From: Methanosarcina sp.
GTDB taxonomy: Archaea > Halobacteriota > Methanosarcinia > Methanosarcinales > Methanosarcinaceae
Assembly: GCA_003164755.1 (NCBI GenBank)
Contig: PLUB01000118.1
Location: forward strand, 3,669 to 39,655
Direction: 5' to 3'
Length of the DNA stretch: 35,987 bases
Shown: positions 8,501 to 17,508 of the stretch, one piece after another
Numbering within the stretch: the stretch's first letter is position 1
Layout of the letters: each line of letters opens with the position of its first letter
Notes under the pieces: model-generated
The model's database searches: none
What the model was told of the DNA's origin: nothing
The model's input: the letters and a program-made list of their open reading frames with translations, nothing else
Program-made: the position numbers and the translations under genes

Positions 8501-9261
8501 TCCAAATTTAGAGTCTCTTTAATTTATTCTGGTTCTTCGCTAACTTTAAAACATTAGGGAATTTCATCCAAATTTATTAAACTCCTTTGCTAATTTTGGA
8601 AAAGCTGAGAAACTTATATGGGACTTCATTTTCTTATTTATGTATATTTACATTTAGTGGTATTTTTATTATAATTATTATTAATCGCCTTCTTATAATT
8701 ATAATTCTTTTTATTACTATCTTTGTTAGAATTATTCGGTAGCTATCATTATAAAGTCGTATGTTTCGGTTATAAGTTTCGATTCACTTCTTGCCATCTC
8801 CCTCATTAAAGGTGAGAATCCTATTCATTTTCGATGCTTGCGAGTTTTGCTCTAAATAACGCACATACTCATCATCATTCTTTATATAGTTGGCAGCAAT
8901 GCATTTCTCGATGCGTCAGGTGATAGTATCCTTCTTGCAATAGAAAAATTCCTCGTGACATTTCTGGATAAGTTACTTGAGTAAATATTTTTTTCACCAT
9001 GTTTTCAGGCTTGGATACCGGTTGAGATATCTTCCAAAAGCCTTAGTGATGTAGGTGATAATTTGTACCGACATTTTTTCTGGTGGCAGGATATAATATG
9101 AATAAAGAAAAAAATAGAGTATGCTTTATGTGGCTCTCAAATTAGAATTTTAACTTAAAAATTTATTCTTTTTTCCTTTTTGACATTCAGTATTTTAACA
9201 TTAAATTTTATATGAAGAGGCTTTAAACCCCCTGAATCTCTAGCTCAGGGAAATAAGCGTC
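8501..9261. other. Intergenic region with doubtful minus-strand debris
   Basis: Between about 9090 and 8780 the minus strand shows alternating open stretches (for example EKCIAANYIKNDDEYVRYLE) in different frames. They look like eroded coding sequence of an unknown protein. Near 9228-9250 a CCCTGA/TCAGGG hairpin resembles an IS200/IS605 end. Nothing else is recognised. Confidence 0.3.
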
Positions 9262-9378
9262 GACTTTAATTTAAAAAGAGTCACCGATCTTGATTCATCA
9301 TATAAAGAAAAAGCAGATAATGACGATGACTTTGAAGGACTAAGGACAGACGAGCAGTTTAAAGAGGTTATTAAGTAA
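9262..9378 (+). pseudogene. C-terminal remnant of a TPR protein
   Basis: The open stretch reads DFNLKRVTDLDSSYKEKADN then DDDFEGLRTDEQFKEVIK and stops at a TAA (9376-9378). This is the usual ending of archaeal TPR proteins, where the last helix reads (A)I-LDP-YKE-AK-DEDF--LR-DE-FK-LI. No upstream TPR units remain. It shares no DNA similarity that I can see with the other TPR remnants in the window. Confidence 0.55.
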
Positions 9379-10174
9379 AACTAAATGATTACTGAAATTA
9401 TATATCCTCAAGCTATTCAAAATTTTATAATCACTGAAAAACATAGGACAAGTTTTCATTTTTTTATTCAGTGTTTCCCATAGTTAACCTATAAGTTTGG
9501 GATCGGTGAGGAAATTTGGATAATTTATCATGGATTAATTTTTTTTAATTTTATAAAATTTTTGTTTTTAGTATAAGGGGTTAGCAATATAATTCTTTAA
9601 GTATATCTAAAGATAGTTCATAGTAAACATGATAATGTGTAAGAGATAGACTAAATCTGACTTTTGATTAATCTATAATTTTCTATTTCTTCAAAATTAG
9701 TTGTTTTAAAAGTTTATCCTGTGGCTTTATATGAGTTCGAAAAACGGCAATTATAGTGTTAGAATCTCAGATTCACGAGCTAACAATTATCTATCTTGCA
9801 GAATATAAGGCTTGAGGCTTAACTCAATCTACTTGTATAAATCTTGTTCTTTTTTAGTGCATATGTTTTCCTACAAAAACTATGTATCATATATAAAGCC
9901 GTTATCACGGGTCTAATTCCACTGCTATAGGTACTTTTGGGCTTAAATAGAAGCAAAAAGCAAAAGAACAGGTGAAAAAAGATAATGAATCATCATTTTT
10001 AATGAAAATAAAAACTGTTTTTGACAGAAGTCTCACTTATTTTAATGTTTTCTTCAATTGCTAAAAAGGTCTACAGTAACAATTTTTTAACTCATAAAAT
10101 TGTTATTTTGCAGTTATTTTCTGTTCTTGTCTTTAGAATGAATTGAGGCAAGCAGGACATGACAGTTCCACTGA
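9379..10174. other. AT-rich intergenic region
   Basis: No gene, RNA or repeat could be supported in this stretch. Confidence 0.4.
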
Positions 10175-10396
10175 AGCAATCCAGAAAGTGCTGAGTTGCT
10201 AGTTATTGAGGCATCACCGCATGCAACATGTGAAACAGGCGATGATAAACGTGAGAAACTAAAAAACGGCCTCAAAAATAATGTAAGCAATGTTCTAATC
10301 GGAGAATTAACCGAAATTAAACAAGTAATCAATCACATAAACGTAATAATTAAAATTTTGTACAGATTCTATTTGGTACATACAAATGTAAATTAG
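10175..10396 (+). pseudogene. Possible remnant of an unrecognised protein
   Basis: An open frame entered after a TGA (10172-10174) and closed by a TAG (10394-10396). The first half (SNPESAELLVIEASPHATCE then TGDDKREKLKNG) is richer in G and C than its surroundings and protein-like. The second half (IGELTEIKQVINHINVIIKI) could form an amphipathic helix. There is no good start with a ribosome site. No family is recognised. Confidence 0.25.
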
Positions 10397-10435
10397 AAAG
10401 CAAATGTATTTTCATGGTATTTAATACCAACTTGT

Positions 10436-10696
10436 AGCTAAGCATATACAAGTCAAGTGAATTCTCTTGCACTAAATCCGATTGAAAAACCTAAATATGG
10501 TAGCTCACGAAGAATTAAAAGAGGATTGTACAAAAGTTATGTAGGTCAGTTAAATAATGTTGATATTAGTGGAGCGATTAATATACTCCGAAAAGCAGTA
10601 GGTTACTCGGTTTTGGAACTAATAACCGATAGAGGTCTTGTCAACAGATCAAATAGACTAAGATTAGTTTTTGAGTCTACTAAATTAAACTACTGA
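10436..10696 (+). pseudogene. tnpB: C-terminal tnpB remnant
   Basis: The frame reads AYTSQVNSLALNPIEKPKYG, GRRIKRG-like (SSRRIKRGLYKS), then VDISGAINILRKAVGYS and ITDRGLVNRSNRLRL. This is the C-terminal end of an IS200/IS605-type TnpB: the RuvC-III segment (AD-NGAINILRK) keeps its Asp, but the zinc-ribbon cysteines have become other residues (TSQVNS for TSKCS-). Only about a fifth of the protein is left. The sequence just after the stop (10697-10742, ending CAGTAGTTGAC) looks like the structured right end of such elements, the part that in living copies forms the 3' end of the guide RNA. Confidence 0.65.
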
Positions 10697-10742
10697 CTTC
10701 GAGGGGACGGCAAGCCCTACAGCTTTAGAGTGCAGTAGTTGA

Positions 10743-11390
10743 CTTCATCGTCATCGAGCGGTTTTTTAGTCGCGCAAGATTCGCACCAATTAGAGATTCC
10801 TGATAGGTATCATGGTATTCCTTCAAGATCTTTAGAGCTTGGCGAGCTGAGATTCATGTATCTCAGCTATAGTTGAGGTATTTTCTTCATTCTTATTGTG
10901 AACTCTGATTTCTCTGATTCTTCTAGAGTTAAGATTTACAACAGGAAGTGAATTAAAGATAGAGAAGCGGGATTCGTATGATTTTAATCATGGGAGGAAT
11001 GCGTAAACACTCCCTCTGTTCACCATCTGTAAATTAATATATATTTTCACCGTGTATACATGAATCAATAGTAGACTTGGCACTTCCAGAGTGGATCAAG
11101 GCACTGCAATAAGCAGATAAAGCTACAGTTTAGGGGCACTATCTAAATATTGATACGTTACATATGATATAAGTTTGTTAACAAACTCATCGAAATAACC
11201 TTTGAGATTTTATATGTAATTGGGTTGCTATTGTCGAAAGACAACTCTGGAGTGATTCTCTGTAGGTCAGCTAACCTTACGCATAGGATGATCTACATTC
11301 GCGGTGATATGCAAGCTTGCTAATCCATTCGCGAGTAATTGACCCTAATATATCTAATGGTAACTCTTTTCAGGATAAAACATCTGAGAC
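10743..11390. other. Intergenic region downstream of phoU
   Basis: No coding signal that I can support on either strand. No tRNA-like fold was noticed. Confidence 0.35.
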
Positions 11391-12386
11391 TCAGATCTTT
11401 TTTACATTTATATTGATTGAGACTTCTGCGATATCGGCACTATATTCGGCTACCCTACGGAGACTCTCCAGGATCATGCTAATTTCAACGTTATCTGGAC
11501 TTCCACATTCCTGTGCCTCCAGGGAAACTCCTAGTTGAGAAACCTTTTTTGCTTCCACAACGATTCTGTTGATAGTCTGAAGGTCTTCTTCTGTCAATGA
11601 GTTTATTGAGCTTTCGAAAACCTTTCGTGAGAGTTCAGCCATTTTAAAGATAGGATAATTAGCATTTATTCCTGCACCCATTTTTAGGACGTTTTTAGCT
11701 ATTTTTACAGCATGATCTCCTATACGCTCTATACTCTTTGTAATAAGTCTGTATCCCAAACATTCTCGTGGATGGTTGATTCCGATATTTTCAGAGAGTT
11801 CGATATCTTCAATTGCAGCTTTTAGCTGGCGGACAGCAAGAAGATAAAAGCGATCCACATCGTCATCTCTCAGGATTATGTCTTCGGCAATTTCCAAATT
11901 ATGGTCCTGAAGGGCAGTCATAGAATCTTCGAGCATGGAGATTACAAGGCCATACATGTTTTTGATTACTCGGCTAAGAGGAAGGTCATTGTAATTGAGC
12001 AAGCATTGGAAAATCAGTTCATTTCTGGATTCTTCTACAAGTTCAAGACCTATCAATTTCTGACGCACTGCGTCCTTGATAAACTTACGGTCAGAGGCAT
12101 TAAAACCTTTTTTGGTGATCAACCTGATAGAATCATAACCTACAAGATAATGAGATATAAGAATCCTGAGGTTGTTTTCCGCACTATCTGAGTGAATATA
12201 GTCAATAGTAGACTTGTGGTATTCCCTTGAAATTTTACTGTAAGAAACAAGTAGGGTTTTATTAGGCATGGATGCAAGATTAAGCGTGTCTCCGGCTTCA
12301 ATCCCGATCTCCCGCACCCATTTTATGGGGAGGGACACAATATATGTGGAATTTCCAGTAAACTGAACTTTTCGTTTATCCTTCAT
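11391..12386 (-). CDS. phoU: AbrB-domain phosphate uptake regulator (PhoU family)
   Basis: A 331-residue protein with a swapped-hairpin AbrB/SpoVT-like DNA-binding domain at the N-terminus (KVQFTGNSTYIVSLPIKWVR, EIGIEAGDTLNL, about residues 5-35). One or two helical PhoU repeats follow (DVDRFYLLAVRQLK, then GYRLITKSIERIGDHAVKIA with the PhoU E/D-R-I-GDHA signature, and a last helix ESLRRVAEYSADIAEV). PhoU proteins damp phosphate transport signalling. The archaeal AbrB-PhoU fusions are thought to act as DNA-binding phosphate or metal regulators. The ATG at 12386 is preferred to a TTG at 12419 because AAAGGGGAA lies just upstream and the AbrB domain begins right after it. No pst transporter genes are next to it; debris lies on both sides, so it stands alone. 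Confidence 0.88.
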   Translation of the reverse strand: MKDKRKVQFTGNSTYIVSLPIKWVREIGIEAGDTLNLASMPNKTLLVSYSKISREYHKSTIDYIHSDSAENNLRILISHYLVGYDSIRLITKKGFNASDRKFIKDAVRQKLIGLELVEESRNELIFQCLLNYNDLPLSRVIKNMYGLVISMLEDSMTALQDHNLEIAEDIILRDDDVDRFYLLAVRQLKAAIEDIELSENIGINHPRECLGYRLITKSIERIGDHAVKIAKNVLKMGAGINANYPIFKMAELSRKVFESSINSLTEEDLQTINRIVVEAKKVSQLGVSLEAQECGSPDNVEISMILESLRRVAEYSADIAEVSININVKKI

Positions 12387-12596
12387 AATAAATAATTCCC
12401 CTTTTAATATTCGAATCAATTTGCATAATATATAGAAACATATGAAATATATAAAAATATCCTAAAAATAAGATGTTAAAATGCTAAATAAGTCAAATGA
12501 CCCTATCTAAGTATAAAATATATATGGAGAATTTCGATAAACTCCTATGCATTTGAGTATTGGAGAGTTTAAATCTCTTGACAATAATTTTTATTC

Positions 12597-12902
12597 ATGA
12601 AAACTATTACCAATTTTGCTCTTCGAGATAAATATAAACATCTTCAGTCGGTTGGAAACAAACTTGCTGAAATTAATTTCTTAATTCATTGAAAATCTTT
12701 TCGTATCAATTTTGAGTCCATATATTTTAACAAAACAGCTTCCGGAGGTAGACCTGAAGATGATGTTATTATTATGTTTAAAATGCTTGTTTTACAGCAA
12801 TGGCATGGTCTTTCTGACTTTGAAATTGAGAAACAATGTATTGATCGAATTTCTTTCAGGTAATTTTTTAGTTTTCCTGAGTATAATACAATACAGTACT
12901 AC
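12597..12902 (+). pseudogene. IS5-family transposase, N-terminal half
   Basis: Reads MKTITNFALRDKYKHLQSVG, then NKLAEINFLI, a stop (TGA), KSFRINFESIYFNKTASGGR, PEDDVIIMFKMLVLQQWHGL, SDFEIEKQCIDRISFR, a TAA, FFSFPEY. This is the N-terminal region of IS5-family transposases, with the conserved GGRP--D---MFK-L-LQ-W-GLSD-E-E---DR-SFR core. Two in-frame stops show it is dead. The first catalytic Asp region would lie just after the break, in the inverted part. Confidence 0.8.
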
Positions 12903-13038
12903 AGAGGATTTCTATTTTACCTCTGATTTTTTTCTTTGCTAGATTCTGTTTAATCTTTCCCGCGAATTTTTATATTTGACCCTATTTTTCCTTTTCTTGT
13001 TAATTATTCTTTAATTTTAAAGATAGATTCCGCTATTC

Positions 13039-13671
13039 TTAAAATATTCCTTTTATTTTCAATGTCCTCACTTGATAGAGATTATAACAAAAAGGTGTAC
13101 ACAACATCTTCAGATTCACTCGTTGAACAGTAGTTGTAAGAACTTTTCCTGCTTTGAACATTTTTTTAGTTACTGCATAAACTTTCTCCATTTGAGCTCT
13201 TTTTGAGCGGATACTCTTCTGAATATATTATTAATTCCCAGTAGATGTTTTTTTTACTACTCTTTTCATTGTTGTATCATAATTTCTTGATTTTGCTCCA
13301 AAGTATCCTCTGTCTCTGTAAACCACTTCATTTATTTCTGATAAATCTACATATAAATCATGCAGTGATGTAGTCGTTGTTTTGAATTTTCTGATCAGCT
13401 CATAATATCTGTCTATTATGCTATGAAATTATATCCAAAATGTGATTTACTACTCTCTTTTGTCCAGGTTCAATTCTGCTTCTTCTTGTTTTTGTTTCAT
13501 TTTCTCGAGATTTATCAGCTTTTGCATTTCCAGGATCTGAATGTATAAAAGTAACGTACAGAATAATTCCCTTTTTTATTTTCAAACCAAGGAAAATAAG
13601 TTGGTTTTGCAACTGTCCCCATATTTCTTTTTCTATGAGTTATCAATACTTCTCTTTCTGAATGAACAGAC
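13039..13671 (-). pseudogene. IS5-family transposase, C-terminal half (inverted)
   Basis: On the minus strand: VCSFRKRSIDNS, a TAG, then NQLIFLGLKIKKGIILYVTF, IHSDPGNAKADKSRENETKT (13610-13450). A broken stretch gives YELIRKFKTTTTSLHDLYVD, EVVYRDRGYFGAKSRNYDTT, KVYAVTKKMFKAGKVLTTTV and a C-terminal NLYQVRTLKIKGIF ending at a TAA (13041-13039). This contains the IS5-type catalytic region (IHSDPG and YRDRGYFGA) and the final YAVTKK motif. Together with 12597-12902 it makes one whole transposase, with several stops and frameshifts. Confidence 0.8.
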
Positions 13672-13674
13672 GTA

Positions 13675-13753
13675 GAGAATTTCGATAAACATCTGATTTT
13701 CCCTAGTCATCATATACAATTTATAAGCATATGATAAAATTGAGGAAGTTCTC
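13675..13753. mobile_element. Miniature element, right end shortened
   Basis: Starts GAGAATTTCGATAAACATCT then GATTTTC. The middle (CATATACAATTTATAAGCAT) resembles the middle of the copy at 5412-5501. It ends GAGGAAGTTCTC followed by TAA, as if the inner part of the right repeat were deleted. A further isolated end (AATTTCGATAAGCTTCTCTG) lies at 13770-13789. Confidence 0.6.
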
Positions 13754-13797
13754 TAAATATTCTATAACTAATTTCGATAAGCTTCTCTGATCCTACC

Positions 13798-14268
13798 TAC
13801 GAGTGCTCCGGAACCAGAAGGAGCATCCGAAAGTGTACCCACGTATGAATACCCCCTGCAAGTGTTTCATTGACAGCCAATTCAATGCTTTTTGTGAATG
13901 ATTTATTCAACACAACATTCGCAGAAGATGTATTACCGAGGCCTGACAACACCAGATGTCCATTCTATACCTCTACTGTTGATTTATTGCTTCTTTCTTT
14001 GTAAGCTGTCCACTTTGATGTATTTAAGCTGCCTGATCTAAAGTTATCTTATGCCCACATGAGTGTATCTCCATTGGGAATAGCCAGGTGTATTGTACAC
14101 ATTGAAATGTTGTGCGCTGCATTCATGTTGACTTTGAGCCACAAATCATGCTGTGGATAAGTGTAATATGGCTGTGCAGCAGATTTCAAGGTAGAGGATA
14201 TTACAAGTGCAGTTGCTGACAACAAAATAATGCGGGTTAATAAAAAGAGTATTATATTTAATCTTCAT
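13798..14268 (-). pseudogene. Secreted surface protein (DUF2341/ConA-like) pseudogene
   Basis: After an ATG at 14268 (MKIKYNT) a frameshift leads into a signal peptide, LFLLTRIILLSATALVISST, then QPYYTYPQHDLWLKVNMNAA and IHLAIPNGDTLMWA. A stop interrupts, then NFRSGSLNTSKWTAYKERSN, a stop, NGHLVLSGLGNTSS and NKSFTKSIELAVNETLAGG. The pattern F-G-SLNTSKW--- -NG-LVLSG--- -SFT-AIE resembles the lectin-like domain that follows DUF2341 in Methanosarcina surface proteins. It has stops and frameshifts and no C-terminus; the miniature element and IS remnant lie where the rest should be. Confidence 0.5.
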
Positions 14269-14444
14269 GAAATCTCAGTTGGTACGTATTTTCTGTACTC
14301 TGACTGGATTATATTTAGTTATATACTGTCTATATACATATATATGCACATTAAATTATATATTCTCAATAATCAACCATTTATTTCTGAAAAAAGCAAC
14401 CTATCTATCTAATTTGTTCCAGCTCTCAATTACTTTACAGAACC

Positions 14445-14867
14445 CTATAATTTATCAGAAAAAAGTCCTTTTTTTACTTCCCTGAGAACATAAGGAGATT
14501 CCTCAAGTTCAAAAATGTTTTCTGCTCGTCTTCCTTTTTTCTGCCTAATGTACTGGATTTCCCCTAAATTTTGCAGAAATTCCTCATAAACTTCCATAAA
14601 TCGTTCAAATTCAAGATCCTTAAGTTCGATTACCCCTTCTCTGCAAGCAAGCCAGTCAAAGACCTGAAGAAGAATTATTTTCCTCACCCTTTTTAGGCTC
14701 TCATTTTCAGGCAGTTTTTCAAAATATAAGGTTTTTTTCAGCTCTGGTGACCACGCTGCAAATAGCCTTCTGAAATTTAGGATTTGTACAGGGATTTTCT
14801 CTCCTGGTTCGGGTTTTGGATAAAAATATATATTTCGGAGAAGATCCTCCTCACGCAGATTAATCAC
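14445..14867 (-). CDS. Conserved-looking soluble protein joined to rhomboid by a TAG
   Basis: A 140-residue, charged, helical protein with no signal peptide or membrane segment (INLREEDLLRNIYFYPKPEP, RRLFAAWSPELKKTLYFEKL, LKRVRKIILLQVFDWLACRE, then basic QKKGRRAENIFELEESPYVL). I do not recognise the family. The GTG at 14867 follows directly on the TAG of the rhomboid gene (14870-14868), in the same frame, with no clear ribosome site of its own. It may be made by translational coupling, or as a C-terminal domain of the rhomboid if the TAG is read through (Methanosarcina can decode TAG as pyrrolysine). Its own stop is also TAG (14447-14445). Confidence 0.7.
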   Translation of the reverse strand: MINLREEDLLRNIYFYPKPEPGEKIPVQILNFRRLFAAWSPELKKTLYFEKLPENESLKRVRKIILLQVFDWLACREGVIELKDLEFERFMEVYEEFLQNLGEIQYIRQKKGRRAENIFELEESPYVLREVKKGLFSDKL

Positions 14868-15518
14868 CTACCGATTTGCCTGATTTAGGATATTTTTATG
14901 AGTTTTCTTTATGCGAAAACCCATATAGAGTCCAACCAAAAGTCCACTAAGATGAGCTGTATGAGCTATCATGTCCAATGAATTTACCATAAAAAAGTCA
15001 AACAGAGCAAAAAGCAAGAGGGCATATTTCATACGCATTGGAATAAAATAGACATAAACCCTTAGATTCGGCTCAAGAATTGTAAGAGCTGCAAAGACAC
15101 CATATATCGCTCCACTTGCGCCAATCATCGAGCCTGGAGATATATTGAAAATCGGCTGGCTTAAGAAACTGTACCCTATTGCGGATAGGATTCCTGAAGC
15201 GAAAAAAACACCAAAGAATTGCCTTTTTCCAATAATTTTCTCAAGTGTAGTTCCTAAGAAGAACAGAACGAACATATTGAAGAAAAGGTGCCATAAACCG
15301 TTATGTAGAAAGATGTATGTGACAAGTGCCCAGGGTCTAGTCATAATGGAACTAGGGTTAAATTCAAAAGCATTAAAATAGGAAGGTCCTATGATAAGTT
15401 CCAAAAAGAAAGAAAGTGTGCAGAGAGCAATGATTGCTATTGATGGACTTATCGAGATATTTTGAATTCTGTCACTTTTCCCATCACTAGGTAGATAAGA
15501 TGTGTTCATATCAAACAT
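14868..15518 (-). CDS. Rhomboid family intramembrane serine protease
   Basis: A 216-residue membrane protein with about six hydrophobic segments. Rhomboid hallmarks are all present: H77-LFFN81 in the second segment (HxxxN), the catalytic serine S135 in GASGAIYG, and the catalytic histidine H189 in AHLSG of the last segment. A short basic tail (FRIKKTHKNILNQANR) ends at TAG. Rhomboids cut substrate proteins within or near the membrane; the substrate is unknown. The ATG at 15518 is used; a second ATG nine bases on (15509) has GGAAAT nearby and is equally possible, giving a protein three residues shorter. The next ORF starts immediately after the TAG in the same frame, which is unusual. Confidence 0.92.
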   Translation of the reverse strand: MFDMNTSYLPSDGKSDRIQNISISPSIAIIALCTLSFFLELIIGPSYFNAFEFNPSSIMTRPWALVTYIFLHNGLWHLFFNMFVLFFLGTTLEKIIGKRQFFGVFFASGILSAIGYSFLSQPIFNISPGSMIGASGAIYGVFAALTILEPNLRVYVYFIPMRMKYALLLFALFDFFMVNSLDMIAHTAHLSGLLVGLYMGFRIKKTHKNILNQANR

Positions 15519-15704
15519 ATTTCCAGTTACTCTTTATTTGGCATAGTATAAGAAACTACATGGATGTAAATTACATGGATATTTAAGCAATTAGAGCGCT
15601 TGCTGGCAAGTCAAGTTGATAATAATATCAATAATGAAGTAATATTAAGGATTCCGATTTATCCTTAAAATCAAAGAAAAATGAACCAGAATATCAAAAA
15701 TCAG

Positions 15705-15835
15705 GTAACTTTCAGCTTGGACAAAGCAATGAAAATAATAAACTTTACTAAGATTCACTGAACAAATTTTGGTGGATTGATTGTATTTAGCTGTCGGCTA
15801 TTAATAATGTTTTTGAGTTTATCATCAGTTATTAA
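15705..15835 (+). repeat. Dispersed intergenic repeat, copy 2
   Basis: Diverged direct copy of 8140-8265, in the region upstream of the citrate synthase gene. See that entry for shared landmarks. Confidence 0.5.
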
Positions 15836-16088
15836 TCTGCAGCATCCGATTGCATCAAATATATATATTACCCTACTGATTTTTAGTAAGAGGGGGAGTT
15901 GCTAATGATAACCAAAAAAAGAAAAATAAAATCAAATACAGGATTAGCGAGCAAGATTTGGACAGAAGTCCCATAAGGAATAAAATCAAGGAGGAATCGA
16001 AATTTTCTATATAGATGTAGTGATACAAATTTAACAAGTTTAATATACTTATTTAACAATAATATAAATGTATTATCGCCCTATTTTT

Positions 16089-16103
16089 GGGTCCTAAAGA
16101 CCC
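16089..16103 (+). promoter_or_regulatory. Hairpin in citrate synthase leader
   Basis: GGGTC (16089-16093) pairs with GACCC (16099-16103) around a CTAAA loop, about 90 bases before the citrate synthase start. It is preceded by a T-run rather than followed by one, so it does not look like a terminator. A leader structure is possible. Confidence 0.35.
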
Positions 16104-16192
16104 TTCGTGTTAAATCTTTCATACATAAACAGAGGATTCCCTAAATTTCAAAGTTTTTTGAAAATCCTCTAAGCATAACTATGAGGTAGAAA

Positions 16193-17260
16193 ATGAGTAA
16201 AAATATATGTTTCATCGATGGGTTGGAGGGCATTCTAAAATACAGGGAAATAGATGTCAACCAGCTTATTGAGCTTACCTATGATTCAGTTTCCTATCTA
16301 CTTATCCAGGGAGAACTCCCAGGAGCTCAAGAACTTGCCATTTACTCAGCCTGCCTGCGTGAAGAGCGTGAAATCAACAGGGAAATAATTAACATTATCA
16401 GCATGTATAATTTCAATATTGATGCCATAGAAATTCTGCGTACGATTGTTTCTTTCATATCACAATTCGATCCTGATATATACGACAGCACTCCTGAAGG
16501 AAATATGAGAAAAGCCATACGATTAATTGCCAAGATTCCAACCATCATTGCTGCGTATTACCGAGTGGCAAATGGAAAGGAACCTATACCTCCTGATAGA
16601 TCCCTCTCCCACGGAGCCAACTTCCTGTACATGATCAGAGGAAGCAAGCCAAGTAAATTAGAAGCCGAGGTCATGGAAAAAGACTTTATTCTCAGTGCTG
16701 AACATGAGCTAAATGCTTCAACGTTCTCATCAAGAATCACAGCTTCCACCCTTGCAGATTTGTACTCAGTTGTTGTTTCCGGGCTATGTGCTCTCAAAGG
16801 TCCCTTGCATGGAGGGGCAAGGACAGAAGTTATGAGCATGCTAGAAGAAATCGCCTGTCCAGAAAATGCAGAAAAAATCATCCTCGAAAAAATTGCAAAA
16901 AATGAAAAAATCATGGGTTTCGGGCACAGAGTATACAAAACTTATGACCCAAGAGGTACGGTATTCAAGCAGCTTTCCAAGCAGCTAGCAGAAATAAAAG
17001 GAGATATGCATTGGTATGAAACAGCCGAAGCAATTGAAATAACCGTTGTCCGTGAGATTGTGGAGAAAAAAGGGAAGCCAATATATCCGAATGTGGACTT
17101 CTACTCTGGAGTTATCTATAGATATATGGACATTCCCCCCCAGCTGGCAACGTCAATCTTTGCAATTGGAAGAGTCTCTGGCTGGATAGCCCACTGTTTC
17201 GACCAGTACGAGAAGAAAAGGGTCATAAGGCCCAGAGCTTTCATGCTTGATGAATGCTAA
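16193..17260 (+). CDS. gltA: Citrate synthase (type II-like, archaeal)
   Basis: A 355-residue si-citrate synthase, condensing acetyl-CoA and oxaloacetate to citrate in the cytoplasm. The family's catalytic residues are visible: H206 in GPLHGGAR, H245 in GFGHRVYKTYDPRG and D302 in NVDFYSG. So are LSHGANFLYMIRG (140-150), HELNASTFSSR (171-181) and the C-terminal SGWIAHCFDQYEKKRVIRPR. Length fits the short archaeal/bacterial type rather than the 420-residue type I enzyme. GAGGT lies 6 bases before the ATG. In Methanosarcina the enzyme starts the partial oxidative branch giving 2-oxoglutarate for glutamate; an aconitase gene lies 16 kb downstream in this window. It appears to be a single gene with its own promoter. 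Confidence 0.95.
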   Translation: MSKNICFIDGLEGILKYREIDVNQLIELTYDSVSYLLIQGELPGAQELAIYSACLREEREINREIINIISMYNFNIDAIEILRTIVSFISQFDPDIYDSTPEGNMRKAIRLIAKIPTIIAAYYRVANGKEPIPPDRSLSHGANFLYMIRGSKPSKLEAEVMEKDFILSAEHELNASTFSSRITASTLADLYSVVVSGLCALKGPLHGGARTEVMSMLEEIACPENAEKIILEKIAKNEKIMGFGHRVYKTYDPRGTVFKQLSKQLAEIKGDMHWYETAEAIEITVVREIVEKKGKPIYPNVDFYSGVIYRYMDIPPQLATSIFAIGRVSGWIAHCFDQYEKKRVIRPRAFMLDEC

Positions 17261-17342
17261 GATTTTCAAAAATTTAGTTTTCCCCTGAAGATCTACAAGA
17301 AAGTAAAAATAAAAACAGAATATAGTCCATTATCAAACAGAA

Positions 17343-17350
17343 CTTTATAT
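17343..17350 (+). promoter_or_regulatory. TATA box candidate for the mevalonate cluster
   Basis: TTTATATA within CTTTATATAAAATA, about 160 bases before the UbiD-type gene. If used, transcription would start near 17370-17375, leaving a leader of about 135 bases, which is common in Methanosarcina. No strong ribosome site precedes the ATG at 17509. Confidence 0.4.
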
Positions 17351-17508
17351 AAAATATGACGTTAAGATAAAATTAGATTCACATGTATAATATCTCTGTT
17401 TCATCCTGTTATATTTGATAACTGATAGTTAGTAAACATAGAGCAATTTATTTTTGATTATCAGATAATCTTTTTATCATGTAACAGCTTTTTGATATTC
17501 AGATATCC

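Larger units (their letters stand above)
12527..13675. mobile_element. IS5-type insertion sequence with inverted 3' half
   Basis: The left end GAGAATTTCGATAAAC starts at 12527. The transposase runs plus-strand from ATG 12597 to about 12902. Then comes a right-end-like repeat (AGAGGATTTCTATTTTACC, then CTCTGATTTT, 12903-12930), and from 13039 to 13671 the C-terminal half lies on the minus strand. The junctions are exact: the N half stops at ...CAGTACTAC (12902), and the C half, read on the minus strand, starts CTACGTCTGTTC at 13675. Joined through one CTAC they restore the transposase order. Immediately after 13675 another family end begins. Confidence 0.75.
15540..16192. other. Leader and intergenic region upstream of citrate synthase
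   Basis: It contains repeat copy 2 (15705-15835), a weak miniature-element-like fragment near 15650, a TATA-like TTTAATATAC (16038-16047) and a short hairpin (16089-16103). No coding sequence is supported. Confidence 0.5.

Noticed and set aside
9215..9260. tRNA-like or CRISPR-like element near CTAGCTCAGGG
   Set aside because: Only a 6-bp hairpin is present, no tRNA arms and no repeated units. It fits an IS200/IS605 end better.
11901..12191. Plus-strand ORF opposite phoU
   Set aside because: Shadow frame of a well-supported PhoU-family gene.
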